This document shows positions 35,941-44,872 of a stretch of 64,000 nucleotides of DNA, piece after piece. Position numbers and translations under genes: made by a program. Source of the DNA: Zhongshania sp. GTDB lineage: Bacteria > Pseudomonadota > Gammaproteobacteria > Pseudomonadales > Spongiibacteraceae. Each line of letters begins with the position of its first letter. The stretch's first letter is position 1. The stretch lies in contig NZ_JARGNU010000004.1 of assembly GCF_029212375.1 (NCBI RefSeq), positions 124,001 through 188,000 of the forward strand. Reading direction: 5' to 3'. Below the pieces are notes generated by a model, which was given only the letters and a program-made list of their open reading frames with translations, was not told the DNA's origin and ran no database searches.

Positions 35941-38900
35941 ATGTTGAAATTCAAGCAAAGAGCCGTATCTCACTATTTACTATTACTGCTGGTGCTTATC
36001 CTTGCAGCTTGTGGTGGTAGCTCTAGTTCTAGTCCGAACTCGGGTAACCCCGATACGGGTGGTAACTCCAATACCGGCGGTAACCCCAGTGCCGAGGACG
36101 GGCAGGGGCGTACTTTCTTTATCGCAAACGGGCCGAATGCGACCACTGAGATGGTGTTGGCGATGATCAGCGCCAAACCCAAGGATGTTATTGAATTTGG
36201 TGAAGGCTATTTTGAACTTAGCTCTGGTATTCAAATATCCGGCACAGAAGATATCCTCGTTAAAGGCCAGGGTATGGATAAAACGGTACTCTCGTTCAAA
36301 AATAGCGGCTCGCAGGAAGGCTTTCTTGCCACCACCGTGCGCGGCATTACCGTTGAAGATTTGACGGTGCTGGATTCGCCAGGTGATGCTTTCAAACTAC
36401 AGGGTGTTGATCACGGAACGTTACGTCGCGTTCGTGCATTTTGGTCTAGCGGGCGCAACACGGCCAACGAAGACACCATAACGGCGGCAAATTATAAAAC
36501 TAAGCTGCAGGTTGCCTGTACTGATCCGGCGCGGCACAACCCTGATAATCCCAATCCCCTTGAAATGGATACGACGTCACCAGATTACAATGTCAGTAAG
36601 TTGTCGGGCCGCTATGGGGTTTACCCAGTAAACTCGCGGAATATTTTGGTTGAGTATGTGGAATCGGTAGGTGCATCTGACGCCGGTATTTATGTAGGTC
36701 AAACCGACAACGCGATTATCCGTAACAGCCGCGCCGCGTTTAACGTATTTGGTTTTGAAATTGAGAATGTGCGCGGCGGTGAGTATGTCGACAATTTGTC
36801 GGAATGTAATACCGGCGGTTTCTTGGTTTATGACTTAGACGGCCTAACGCGTTACGGTAGCCGTACCCGTATGTACCGCAACACCTCGCGCAACAATAAC
36901 ACTTACAACTTTGCCGAACCCGGCAGCATCGTATCTAACGTACCTCGCGGTACCGGTATGTTGACCATGGGTTACGACAAGATCGATATTTTTGATAACA
37001 CCTTTGAAGACAACGGCACTGCCGGTATTGTGCACACGAGCTACAAGCTATTTGGTGTGCCTGGTGATCGCCGTATGGATTTATACAGTGAAGGTGTTCA
37101 CATTTGGAATAACACCTTTAAAAATAACGGTAACGATCTACCTAGCCCTGATTTCGCCTCGATTATCGATACCGGCGGTGAGCAGGTCACCTCCGCATTC
37201 CCTATGTTAATCGGTTTAAAAATGGTGGCTGGCACCGGTGAATACCGCGGCGCGCACATCGCATGGGATGGCTATGAAGACGAATACAATGCCGATTGTC
37301 CCTATCCAATTGACAGTAATGGCGATCCGATTCCAGCAGATGCTGAAGGCAAACCTATTTCGGGTAACCAGTACCCCAATCCTTCCTGCCGTTACAATGC
37401 CTATAAGTTTAACGAGGCTGGTGAACGCAAGAAGCCGCAGTGGTGGTATTCCTGTATTGATGCCAGTAATAACTTTGACAGCGACAGCGCTACCTTCGCC
37501 AATTTTCACGGCACCGAAGGCCTAGAAGCGCTGTTATACCTGCCACCGCAAGGCCCAGAAGACCTTATAGATATTGTGACCAGTCTGCCAAACTTCCCTG
37601 TGGATACCGATATCACGCCGCATCTCTGTGACGAGACCTATGGCAGCAACATGGCGCCGTTACCGCCTATTGTGATTCCCGAGTTTGTGCCTTCTGGCAC
37701 AATTGATCCCGCGCCGTCAGATGCATTGGTCGACCAGCTGTGTAATACCACGGTAGCCGCCGGTGAGATCAATGCGGCGGCCTATACGGTAAATTGCCCA
37801 CGTCTTGATCAGTACCATTTATTTGCCGATGCAGAGGACCCTACAAGCCTACCCAATGGCCAGGGTGTGCCCTTTGTGCTGAATACCAAGTTGTTTTCGG
37901 ATTACGCCACCAAGTATCGCGTGGCCTATATTCCTAAAGGCGAGCAGGCTATTTATCGCGATGGTAATGACAACGCCAATGCGGCAATTTTATTCCCCGT
38001 CGGAACAATTCTCGCTAAGACCTTCTCTTTTACGAATGAAACGAAGCAAACTGAAGCAGCAGCTGAGACGAGGTTGGTCATAAAACGGCAAACCAGTGGT
38101 GGTCAGTATTATTGGGAAGGGTTGGAATATATTTGGAAAGCGGAAAATGGAGAGAAAGTCGCATATTTGACCCAGCAGGGCGGGTTGATGAGCGCAAGCT
38201 GGGATTACAGCGACGTTAATAGTGGTGATCACTACCAAGGCTCAACGGCTGCCTATGTATTGCCAAACGCTAACCAGTGTCAAAGTTGTCATGCCAATGA
38301 CGATGCCGAAACAGGCTCTGCGCCCATTGGCCCCAAGGCGCGGAATCTTAACCGTCCGTATAGCAGCGAGTCGCCCCTTGCCTCGGGTATGGATGCGCAT
38401 GCGGTTAACGGCAAAAACCAATTGGTATTTTGGTGTGAAACCGGCTTAATGAAAAACTGCCCCAGCAACATGGAAGTCGATTCAAATACACAGTATCTGA
38501 AGGCTGTTGAACGCAACCCAATCTTTAATATGCCGGGTGACTCGGGCTTTGATTCAAACAGCGACAAAGATGTGGAGGCGCGGGTACGCTCTTACCTTGA
38601 AGTGAACTGTGGCCATTGCCACAATCCCCGCGGATTAGCGCAGAACACCGGTTTCTATCTTGATGTATTTCGCTCAGTAAACGATACCTTTGGTATATGT
38701 AAAGGTCCGACTGCCAGTGGTAGTGAAGGTCGCGGTGGTCGTGAATATGACATTGTTCCTGGAAACGCCGCAGAATCTATTCTCCCCTACCGCCTAGGGC
38801 CCGAAGCCAATACTCTGGCGGCACGTATGCCGCCGATTGCGAGGAGTACCGTGCATGCCGCTGCATTTGATTTGATCACTAAGTGGATCAATGAAGTAGT

Positions 38901-39030
38901 TGATGACAGTTATGACAACGCGGATGCTTGCAAAACGACTAGCAGCGGCGGTGGCGCGAACGGCGGAATTTGCCTGCCAGGTGAAATACCTTTGCTCGGT
39001 GGGGCCTGTTTGCCAGCGGGTAGTTTGTAA
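35941..39030 (+). CDS. Fused lipoprotein: parallel beta-helix domain plus diheme c-type cytochrome domain
   Basis: A 1029-residue lipoprotein. ATG at 35941 opens a signal ending LILAAC|GG (Cys24), then a Ser/Asn/Gly linker with GNPDTGG-like repeats (28-55). Residues about 60-480 form right-handed beta-helix repeats (NILVEYVESVGASDAGIYVG, NAIIRNSRAAFNVFGFEIEN). Residues about 600-1005 carry two CxxCH heme sites, CQSCH at 780-784 and CGHCH at 890-894. To my memory these match two families usually encoded as adjacent genes (SO2931-like beta-helix, SO2930-like diheme cytochrome) and sometimes fused. It probably sits at the outer membrane as a redox protein with a glycan- or polymer-binding solenoid. 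Substrate unknown. The longer frame from 35890 lacks a signal at its N-terminus. Confidence 0.85.
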   Translation: MLKFKQRAVSHYLLLLLVLILAACGGSSSSSPNSGNPDTGGNSNTGGNPSAEDGQGRTFFIANGPNATTEMVLAMISAKPKDVIEFGEGYFELSSGIQISGTEDILVKGQGMDKTVLSFKNSGSQEGFLATTVRGITVEDLTVLDSPGDAFKLQGVDHGTLRRVRAFWSSGRNTANEDTITAANYKTKLQVACTDPARHNPDNPNPLEMDTTSPDYNVSKLSGRYGVYPVNSRNILVEYVESVGASDAGIYVGQTDNAIIRNSRAAFNVFGFEIENVRGGEYVDNLSECNTGGFLVYDLDGLTRYGSRTRMYRNTSRNNNTYNFAEPGSIVSNVPRGTGMLTMGYDKIDIFDNTFEDNGTAGIVHTSYKLFGVPGDRRMDLYSEGVHIWNNTFKNNGNDLPSPDFASIIDTGGEQVTSAFPMLIGLKMVAGTGEYRGAHIAWDGYEDEYNADCPYPIDSNGDPIPADAEGKPISGNQYPNPSCRYNAYKFNEAGERKKPQWWYSCIDASNNFDSDSATFANFHGTEGLEALLYLPPQGPEDLIDIVTSLPNFPVDTDITPHLCDETYGSNMAPLPPIVIPEFVPSGTIDPAPSDALVDQLCNTTVAAGEINAAAYTVNCPRLDQYHLFADAEDPTSLPNGQGVPFVLNTKLFSDYATKYRVAYIPKGEQAIYRDGNDNANAAILFPVGTILAKTFSFTNETKQTEAAAETRLVIKRQTSGGQYYWEGLEYIWKAENGEKVAYLTQQGGLMSASWDYSDVNSGDHYQGSTAAYVLPNANQCQSCHANDDAETGSAPIGPKARNLNRPYSSESPLASGMDAHAVNGKNQLVFWCETGLMKNCPSNMEVDSNTQYLKAVERNPIFNMPGDSGFDSNSDKDVEARVRSYLEVNCGHCHNPRGLAQNTGFYLDVFRSVNDTFGICKGPTASGSEGRGGREYDIVPGNAAESILPYRLGPEANTLAARMPPIARSTVHAAAFDLITKWINEVVDDSYDNADACKTTSSGGGANGGICLPGEIPLLGGACLPAGSL

Positions 39031-39481
39031 GTTTTACCAGAAACGTAATAACAAATTCGCCATCTAAGTGCGGCGAATTTGTTATGTTAAACCCAGAACG
39101 TCTGTAATTTTATCTATATAATTCAATATGTTGTATTTGTTCAGCGCTTTTTATGTCTGCACTTTTTGTGGCAGAATTTGTCTCATTTGATTACCTGATG
39201 CAGTCGCTTCATGGCGTATAGAACGCTATTTGTTACATAGCTGGAAATCATGCGCCGAGTGGATCAGGTCTAGCTTGTGATTACTTTGAAATGAAACGAA
39301 ATTCAGTGTCGTCACCCCTTAATTGCAGCAGCGAGGTTTTACTCATTGCGGCGATTGTCTTTCATTCCACTTACGCTAAGTACACCAATATACTTTAATC
39401 ATTGTGGAATAAAGGTCTGGTGTTATTCTGTAATGACAGTGTTAGCATTCATAAAGAATGCGAAGTCTAAGGACATGAATA
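39031..39481. other. 451-base intergenic region
   Basis: It holds the hairpin at 39049-39084, distant inverted arms ATTCCAC/GTGGAAT (39364-39370 and 39404-39410), and a small perfect stem GCATTC/GAATGC (39445-39461) just before the ribosome binding site AAGGA (39469-39473). No coding frame or RNA gene is evident. The last two structures lie in the promoter or leader of the next gene. Confidence 0.4.
39049..39084 (+). terminator. Hairpin terminator after the fused lipoprotein gene
   Basis: TAACAAATTCGCC (39049-39061) pairs perfectly with GGCGAATTTGTTA (39072-39084) around a 10-base loop, 18 bases after the stop. The downstream sequence is only weakly T-rich. Confidence 0.6.
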
Positions 39482-39898
39482 ATGCTAAGAATGAAATTGA
39501 TTAAAAAGGGTTTGTTACTCTCCGTGTTGGCTGGTTTTGGGGTAACTGCCTATGCGCTTGAAAGTGGCGATATTGAAGGCCGAGTTGGCTTTATAGATGA
39601 AAGTACCGGTGCCAAGGTGGAAGCGGTTGAGCGCGGTGAGCAGTCTGGCGAGTATCGGGTGCTGATTTCGATTCCAGGTAAGGCTGGCGCTGAGGCTTTG
39701 GAAATTGAGGAGGTCCTCGTTAGTGCTCCTGCAATTAGCCCTGATGCAGCGGATTTGCCGGCGCCGACGCGCTACGAGTTTGTAAAGGATTACAGTGCTG
39801 ACCGCTATGGCTTATATATTTATATTGGCAAGAGCAAGGATTGGCCGTTTCGGATTTATTTTAAAGACTCAGATAGTGAGCTAATACACAATCACTAA
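39482..39898 (+). CDS. Secreted protein of unknown function
   Basis: A 138-residue protein I do not recognise. AAGGA lies eight bases before the ATG. A signal peptide (residues 1-26, cleavage after AYA) is followed by an acidic, beta-rich domain with DIEGRVGFIDESTGAKVEA, a central IEEVLVSAPAIS stretch, and a C-terminus rich in aromatic residues (YGLYIYIGKSKDWPFRIYF) ending HNH. No cysteine or metal motif stands out. It is probably periplasmic or surface-exposed. The preceding gene has its own terminator, so this one has its own promoter. Confidence 0.6.
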   Translation: MLRMKLIKKGLLLSVLAGFGVTAYALESGDIEGRVGFIDESTGAKVEAVERGEQSGEYRVLISIPGKAGAEALEIEEVLVSAPAISPDAADLPAPTRYEFVKDYSADRYGLYIYIGKSKDWPFRIYFKDSDSELIHNH

Positions 39899-39948
39899 GC
39901 TGGCGTGCAACTGGATTTAAACCTGATATTTGAGCGTTTGGTGATGTA

Positions 39949-40845
39949 ATGCAGTGGATGTGTGGCAAGGCGCAGGCTAATGGAATTGAGCTTGCTTACC
40001 AAGAGCTAGGTGGCAATAGTGCGCCAGCAATATTGTTAATTATGGGGTTTGCCAGTCAACTAACGGTGTGGCCCGAGGCATTTTGCCAGAGTTTGGCCGC
40101 AGCGGGTTATCGTGTTATTCGCTTTGATAATCGCGATGTGGGTTTGTCTCACAAAGTATACGATCAAGTGCCGCCAGGCATTGTTGGTTTGCGCTTGCGT
40201 AGCAGTCTGCGCCTGCCCATTCGCGCGCCGTATACCTTGGATGATATGTGCGCTGACGCAGTGGCGTTATTGGATGTATTAAACATTGAGCGGGCCCACA
40301 TTGTTGGGGCATCAATGGGCGGTATGATCGGCCAGTTAATGGCAATCAACTACCCAGAGCGAGTGGCGAGCTTAGTGTCGATGATGTCGAGCTCGGGTTA
40401 TGGCGGCATGAAACCTGCGGTTTTGATGCATTTCATGAAAAAGCCTAAAGCCCATAGGGTGGCACAAATTAGCCACGCGCTTAAAACATGGCAGCTTATT
40501 TCTAGCCCAGAGTTCGGTGATCCCGAACCCCAGCTTAGAGCGCGCATCGCCGCGGCCTATGAGCGCAATCACTACCCTGCAGGTAAGGCGAGGCAGTTGG
40601 CAGCCATTGTGGCCAGTGGTAATCGCAAAAAGTTACTATCTAAAATTTCCGCGCCAACTCTAGTGATTCACGGTGACAAAGATCCGATGTTGTCGCTAAA
40701 AGGTGCGCGGGATACCGCGCAGCGTATTCCCAATGCGCGCCTAGAAATTATTCCGGGGATGGGTCACGATTTGCCCACAGCAATGCTGGAGCGCTTGGTC
40801 AATTTAATTCTCGGTCATGTCGATGCGGTGAAAATGGCGGGCTAG
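39949..40845 (+). CDS. Alpha/beta hydrolase
   Basis: A 298-residue hydrolase. Nucleophile Ser in GASMGGMIGQ (about residue 124), an oxyanion segment LIMGFASQLTVWP near residue 33, acid Asp in VIHGDKDPM (about residue 244) and His in GMGHDLP (about residue 272). It resembles esterases or lipases of the 3-oxoadipate enol-lactonase/TesA-like group; no signal peptide is present, so it acts in the cytoplasm. The substrate is unknown. ATG at 39949 was used; M4 at 39958 is an alternative. Confidence 0.85.
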   Translation: MQWMCGKAQANGIELAYQELGGNSAPAILLIMGFASQLTVWPEAFCQSLAAAGYRVIRFDNRDVGLSHKVYDQVPPGIVGLRLRSSLRLPIRAPYTLDDMCADAVALLDVLNIERAHIVGASMGGMIGQLMAINYPERVASLVSMMSSSGYGGMKPAVLMHFMKKPKAHRVAQISHALKTWQLISSPEFGDPEPQLRARIAAAYERNHYPAGKARQLAAIVASGNRKKLLSKISAPTLVIHGDKDPMLSLKGARDTAQRIPNARLEIIPGMGHDLPTAMLERLVNLILGHVDAVKMAG

Positions 40846-40849
40846 TACC

Positions 40850-40870
40850 TAAGTGCCGAACTGGTACTTA
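40850..40870 (+). terminator. Weak hairpin after the hydrolase gene
   Basis: TAAGTGCC (40850-40857) and GGTACTTA (40863-40870) pair with one G-U wobble around a 5-base loop, five bases after the stop. No T-run directly follows. Confidence 0.3.
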
Positions 40871-40991
40871 AGCTCAGCTGACGTTTGCTTCTTTCTGTAA
40901 ATTTGCCATATTAAGCACCTTAGTGCGGGCTTCGTGTGTAATAGTGCGATGATTGCGCGGGGTCTTGGGGCTGTTTAAAGGGAGTTTGCAG

Positions 40992-41852
40992 ATGAAATTA
41001 CATAATAAATATAGCGTTGCCGTCATCTTTTTCTGTGTGTTTGCTATCTTTTGGGGGTGTGCCAAGGAGGTTCCAAATAGCAGGGTCACGAGTAATAGTG
41101 GAATTTATGACGAGGCTACTGATGACAGTCTCGATACCCACCCCGATGCCATAACGGCGGCACCTGAGTTGCTAGCGGTGCCGGCGCCCGTCGTTGATGC
41201 TGAGCAACCGTCCCCTATGGCCGCGCCAGACGAAGTGCATGCCAGTAGTGATCATAGCGTTCAAGACCTGGTGGAAGAGCAGACCGTTGCCCTAGATAAC
41301 TCAAGTGAGCGTTTGGGCGATTACAAGGTGGAGCTAGGGGGTGATTCGCATCTCACGTTTCCGTCTAACTCTGGGCAGCTTATTGTGTGGATTGGCGATG
41401 CCGAGTACTCGGCCACGTTTCCCGATGATTTTAATATTGCCACTTCAACAATTCCTGCGTTGGGCGAATCGGCTACCGTTAAGCCTTATGCTCCCGACTT
41501 TGAAGTAATACCGGCGGAAACCGCCTGTATTAAAATTCATCGTCGCGGTTCAAGTGTGCGTTTTGAGCTGCGCCCCATTAAGGGCGGTCATTTTAAAGTG
41601 GGGGCCGACGTTAATTTGTTTGGCTCCGACGATTGCACAGGTATTGCAGTGCCGCAGGCGGCGACAAGCTTAGCTGTTGATGTTGAGGTGAGTTGGTGGG
41701 CGTGGCTAATGTTAAAGGTGAAGGTACTTGGCGATATTGCGTGGACCCAGTTTGTCGATTTTTGGGCAGAGGCCGTGGCGATTTTGTTTGCTTTAATGTT
41801 GTTCTTGCTGCGGGGGAAGTTGCTCAGTAAATTTGGTTTCGGTAGCAAATAA
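40992..41852 (+). CDS. Lipoprotein with C-terminal membrane segment, unknown function
   Basis: A 286-residue protein I do not recognise. ATG at 40992 is preceded by AAGGGAG. The signal ends FAIFWGC|AK, so lipidation at about Cys23 is likely. A Pro/Ala/Asp-rich linker (about 40-95) leads to a beta-rich domain (about 110-225) that contains two Cys (ETACIKI and SDDCTGI) able to form a disulfide. The C-terminus has a hydrophobic helix AVAILFALMLFLLRGK at about residues 262-277, ending in basic residues. A lipid anchor plus a C-terminal helix is unusual. It stands alone, convergent with a LysR gene. Confidence 0.6.
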   Translation: MKLHNKYSVAVIFFCVFAIFWGCAKEVPNSRVTSNSGIYDEATDDSLDTHPDAITAAPELLAVPAPVVDAEQPSPMAAPDEVHASSDHSVQDLVEEQTVALDNSSERLGDYKVELGGDSHLTFPSNSGQLIVWIGDAEYSATFPDDFNIATSTIPALGESATVKPYAPDFEVIPAETACIKIHRRGSSVRFELRPIKGGHFKVGADVNLFGSDDCTGIAVPQAATSLAVDVEVSWWAWLMLKVKVLGDIAWTQFVDFWAEAVAILFALMLFLLRGKLLSKFGFGSK

Positions 41853-41906
41853 GGTTCTTAACTTAAAATAATATTTATTCGTCACGGGTGATGGCGCAAT
41901 TACTGG

Positions 41907-42806
41907 TCACGCTCTACTAACGTGGCTTTCACGCATAATAAATTCTCGCAGCCATAGCAGAGCGGGATCATGGTCTACACTTTTGTGCCACAGCATTTGC
42001 AGCTCCAATTTTGGGGTGTTAAAGGGCAGGGCGTGGCTGTTGAGCTGCCAGTGCTGGGCAATAGTCTTGGGAATGGCCGCGATAAAATCAGATTGGGCGA
42101 GCAGTGCTGGCAGCGCAGCATAATGCTGTAGTCGCAGTGCTATTCGGCGTTTTTGACCAATCGAACGCAGAGCTAAGTCGATATGCCCTGAGCCGGTCAT
42201 GCGGCTAGAGACATGAATGTGGCTGCTGGTGAGAAAGTCCTCAAGGCTTAGCTCGCACTTCGTTGCGCTTAGCGGGTGGTCGGGGCGCATTACGCAAACA
42301 TATTCGTCGGTGTGCAGGGGCTGACTAATGAGTTCGGGGTGGCTGAGCAACGGTGCGTCGACCGCTAAGTCTAAATTGCCACTGGCTAGCTCATAGGCCG
42401 CTTCGCGACGTTTGATGAACACCACCTCAAGATTAACGCTTGGTGCTTCACGGTTTAGTTGAGTGAGTAATCTGGGCAGCAAAATAAGCTCAGCGTTTTC
42501 GGTGGCGTGAATCCGAAAGGTTTTATTGACGGTGGCGGGATTAAATTCAATGCGCGCGGTAATGCAATTATCGAGGTTTTTCAGCGACTCACGAACAGTG
42601 GCAATGAGTTGCCGAGCCAAAGGTGTTGGCCCCATGCCGTTTTGGGTGCGCACAAATAGCGGGTCGTCGAAGATGGCGCGCAGCTTCGCCAGCGAGCTGC
42701 TGACGGCGGGCTGGGTAACGTGTAGAACCCCAGCAGCCTTCGTTAAGCTCTGCTGAGAATAAATGGCGTCGAAGACAACGAAGAGATTGAGATCTATCTT
42801 TGACAT
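41907..42806 (-). CDS. LysR-family transcriptional regulator
   Basis: A 299-residue protein starting MSKIDLNLFVVFDAIYSQQSLTKA (quoted in part), which leads into the winged helix-turn-helix AAGVLHVTQPAVSSSLAKLRAIFDDPLFVR. The rest is a periplasmic-binding-like effector domain. The start at 42806 replaces a frame extended to 42875. A perfect 21-bp dyad (42830-42850) lies 24 bases upstream, and the divergent histidine phosphatase-acyl-CoA operon begins 91 bases from the dyad, so control of that operon is likely. Confidence 0.92.
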   Translation of the reverse strand: MSKIDLNLFVVFDAIYSQQSLTKAAGVLHVTQPAVSSSLAKLRAIFDDPLFVRTQNGMGPTPLARQLIATVRESLKNLDNCITARIEFNPATVNKTFRIHATENAELILLPRLLTQLNREAPSVNLEVVFIKRREAAYELASGNLDLAVDAPLLSHPELISQPLHTDEYVCVMRPDHPLSATKCELSLEDFLTSSHIHVSSRMTGSGHIDLALRSIGQKRRIALRLQHYAALPALLAQSDFIAAIPKTIAQHWQLNSHALPFNTPKLELQMLWHKSVDHDPALLWLREFIMRESHVSRA

Positions 42807-42829
42807 GTGCACACCATCCGTTTGTTTCA

Positions 42830-42850
42830 ATAATAAGCAATGCTTATTAT
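42830..42850. promoter_or_regulatory. LysR-type operator: perfect 10+1+10 palindrome
   Basis: ATAATAAGCA (42830-42839), A (42840), TGCTTATTAT (42841-42850). It contains the T-N11-A core expected of LysR-type sites (TAAGCAATGCTTA). It lies between the lysR gene and the divergent operon and is the strongest dyad I noticed in the window. Confidence 0.75.
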
Positions 42851-42940
42851 GCGACATAAAAACAATAAATTTCAATAATGATTGTGCGCTTGTTATTATC
42901 AGACTTCACTATCCAACGCAGCGCCGATTTAGGAGTTTTC

Positions 42941-43600
42941 ATGTCAGAGGTCATTGTAGTCAGGCACGGCCAAGCCGCGTTTGGCACCGACGATTATGAT
43001 CGGCTCACGGAAGTTGGCTGGGAGCAGGCTCGGCTGTTGGGAGAGCATTTGTCCGGTGCCGCGCAGCCCATTACCGCGGTATTCACGGGCACCATGCGCC
43101 GTCACCGTGAAACCTTAGCGGCTATTCGCGATGTTTTGCCAGCCGTGCCAGACGCCACCGAACTGCCGGGCTTAAATGAATACGATTTTCATCAGCTGGT
43201 AAGCGCCTACTTAGCGATGTCGGGCGAAGTAATTGATTTAGGTAATAGCCGCGCATTTTACCGAACATTACGCCAAGCCTTAATGGCGTGGAGCAGGGAT
43301 GATTTGGCTGATGTGGCCGAACCTTGGTCGGCGTTTGAGGCGCGGGTAAAAGCGACCTTGGCCCGTGTAGCGACGCCTAAGGGTAGTGTGTTGGTGGTTA
43401 GCTCGGGTGGGCCGATCAGCGCAATGTTGCGCGAGGTGCTCAAGCTCGACGTTGAAACTATGGTTAATCTGAACTTACAGGCCAAGAACACCGGCGTAAC
43501 CCGCTATTTCACCAAGGGTGAGCACTTTAATTTAAACGCGTTTAACGGCGTTGCTCATCTTGATCAGCCGGCTACTCGGCACTTAATTACTTATACCTGA
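42941..43600 (+). CDS. Histidine phosphatase family protein
   Basis: A 219-residue phosphoglycerate-mutase-like phosphatase. The ATG at 42941 follows AGGAG by five bases. The phosphohistidine motif VVRHGQAAFG lies at residues 6-15, and a second catalytic segment SSGGPISAML near residue 152. The usual second His is not obvious in the expected GH motif (SGGP is seen instead), so activity may be altered. It opens the LysR-flanked operon with an acyl-CoA dehydrogenase, a kinase-like protein and an SDR. Its substrate may be a phosphorylated pathway intermediate. Confidence 0.85.
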   Translation: MSEVIVVRHGQAAFGTDDYDRLTEVGWEQARLLGEHLSGAAQPITAVFTGTMRRHRETLAAIRDVLPAVPDATELPGLNEYDFHQLVSAYLAMSGEVIDLGNSRAFYRTLRQALMAWSRDDLADVAEPWSAFEARVKATLARVATPKGSVLVVSSGGPISAMLREVLKLDVETMVNLNLQAKNTGVTRYFTKGEHFNLNAFNGVAHLDQPATRHLITYT

Positions 43601-43639
43601 CATTTACCGTCTATTTGATTTACCAAAGAGGAAATAGCA

Positions 43640-44863
43640 ATGAATTTAACGCCATCAGCCAAGGCCCAAGATTTACTACAACGGCTCAGCGCCTTTATGG
43701 ACGAGCATATTTACCCCAACGAGAAGGCCTATGCCGAGCAGTTGCACAACGCTGAGAATCGCTTTGGCATTATCCCGTTAATGGATGAGCTCAAGCTTAA
43801 AGCCAAGGCGGCGGGCTTGTGGAATTTGTTTTGCCCAGAAGAGTATCCCCAATACTGCGAGCATGGCGGTTTAAGCTTTCTCGACTACGCGCCCCTTGCC
43901 GAGTTAATGGGCCGGGTTATTTGGTCGCCAGAAGTGTTTAACTGCAATGCGCCAGACACCGGCAATATGGAAGTGTTTATGAAATACGCCACCGACGCCC
44001 AGCGCGAAAAGTGGTTAACCCCCTTGCTTAATGGTGATATTCGCTCTTCTTACGCGATGACCGAGCCTCAAGTAGCGTCTAGCGACGCCACCAATATTGA
44101 ACTCAGCATTGTTAAAGACGGTGACGAGTGGGTTTTGAATGGCCGCAAATGGTTTATTACCGGCGCCATGAATGAGCGCACGCAAATCTTTATTGTGATG
44201 GGCAAATCTGATCCTGAGAATGCCAGCCGTCATAAGCAGCAGAGCCAAGTATTGGTGCCCAAGGGCACACCTGGCTTGTCGATTGTTCGCCCGCTGAGTA
44301 CCTTGGGCTACGACGATGCGCCAATTGGTCACGCCGAAATAGTATTAGAAAATGTGCGGGTGCCGCTGGAGAATATCTTGCTGGGCGAAGGCCGCGGCTT
44401 TGAAATTGCGCAGGGCCGTTTGGCCCCCGGCCGTATGCACCACTGCATGCGTTTGATTGGCGCCGCGCAGCGTTCGCTGGAGCTGGCCTGCCAGCGCGCA
44501 GTGTCACGCACCACCTTTGGTAAGCCGCTGAGCAAGCACCAATCGGTGCGCGAAGAAATCTCCAAGAGCTTTTCTGAGATTGAAATGGCGCGCCTGCTAG
44601 TATTAAAAACCTGTGTGCAGATTGACGAACAGGGACCAATGCAGACTACCGACATGATCGCGGCGACCAAAACTACCGTGCCACTACTGGTCCAAAATGT
44701 GATTGATCGCTGTATGCAATTGCATGGCGCTGGCGGCCTGACCGAAGATTATTTTATGGCCGAAGCCTTTAACTACGCGCGCTGGTGTCGTCAGGCCGAC
44801 GGTCCAGATCAAGTGCACCAAATGGCTTTGGGCAAACAAATTATTGATCGCTACGCTGTTTAA
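43640..44863 (+). CDS. Acyl-CoA dehydrogenase of the ACAD10/11 type
   Basis: A 407-residue flavoprotein with the ACAD signatures YAMTEPQVASSDATNIE (near 140) and GAGGLTEDYFMAEAFNYARW (near 362-381). Where medium-chain dehydrogenases carry the catalytic Glu in YEGT, this protein reads ADGPDQVH (Asp387), as I recall for ACAD10/11 and LvaC. Those proteins act on 4-phospho-acyl-CoA made by a partner kinase, rather than on ordinary fatty acyl-CoA. The kinase-like gene follows nine bases later. GAGGA lies upstream of the ATG. Confidence 0.9.
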   Translation: MNLTPSAKAQDLLQRLSAFMDEHIYPNEKAYAEQLHNAENRFGIIPLMDELKLKAKAAGLWNLFCPEEYPQYCEHGGLSFLDYAPLAELMGRVIWSPEVFNCNAPDTGNMEVFMKYATDAQREKWLTPLLNGDIRSSYAMTEPQVASSDATNIELSIVKDGDEWVLNGRKWFITGAMNERTQIFIVMGKSDPENASRHKQQSQVLVPKGTPGLSIVRPLSTLGYDDAPIGHAEIVLENVRVPLENILLGEGRGFEIAQGRLAPGRMHHCMRLIGAAQRSLELACQRAVSRTTFGKPLSKHQSVREEISKSFSEIEMARLLVLKTCVQIDEQGPMQTTDMIAATKTTVPLLVQNVIDRCMQLHGAGGLTEDYFMAEAFNYARWCRQADGPDQVHQMALGKQIIDRYAV

Positions 44864-44872
44864 GGAGGACGC

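Noticed and set aside
36030-36110. Short tandem repeat in the fused lipoprotein gene
   Set aside because: It encodes the GNPDTGG-like linker after the lipobox; it is a coding low-complexity linker rather than a mobile or regulatory repeat.
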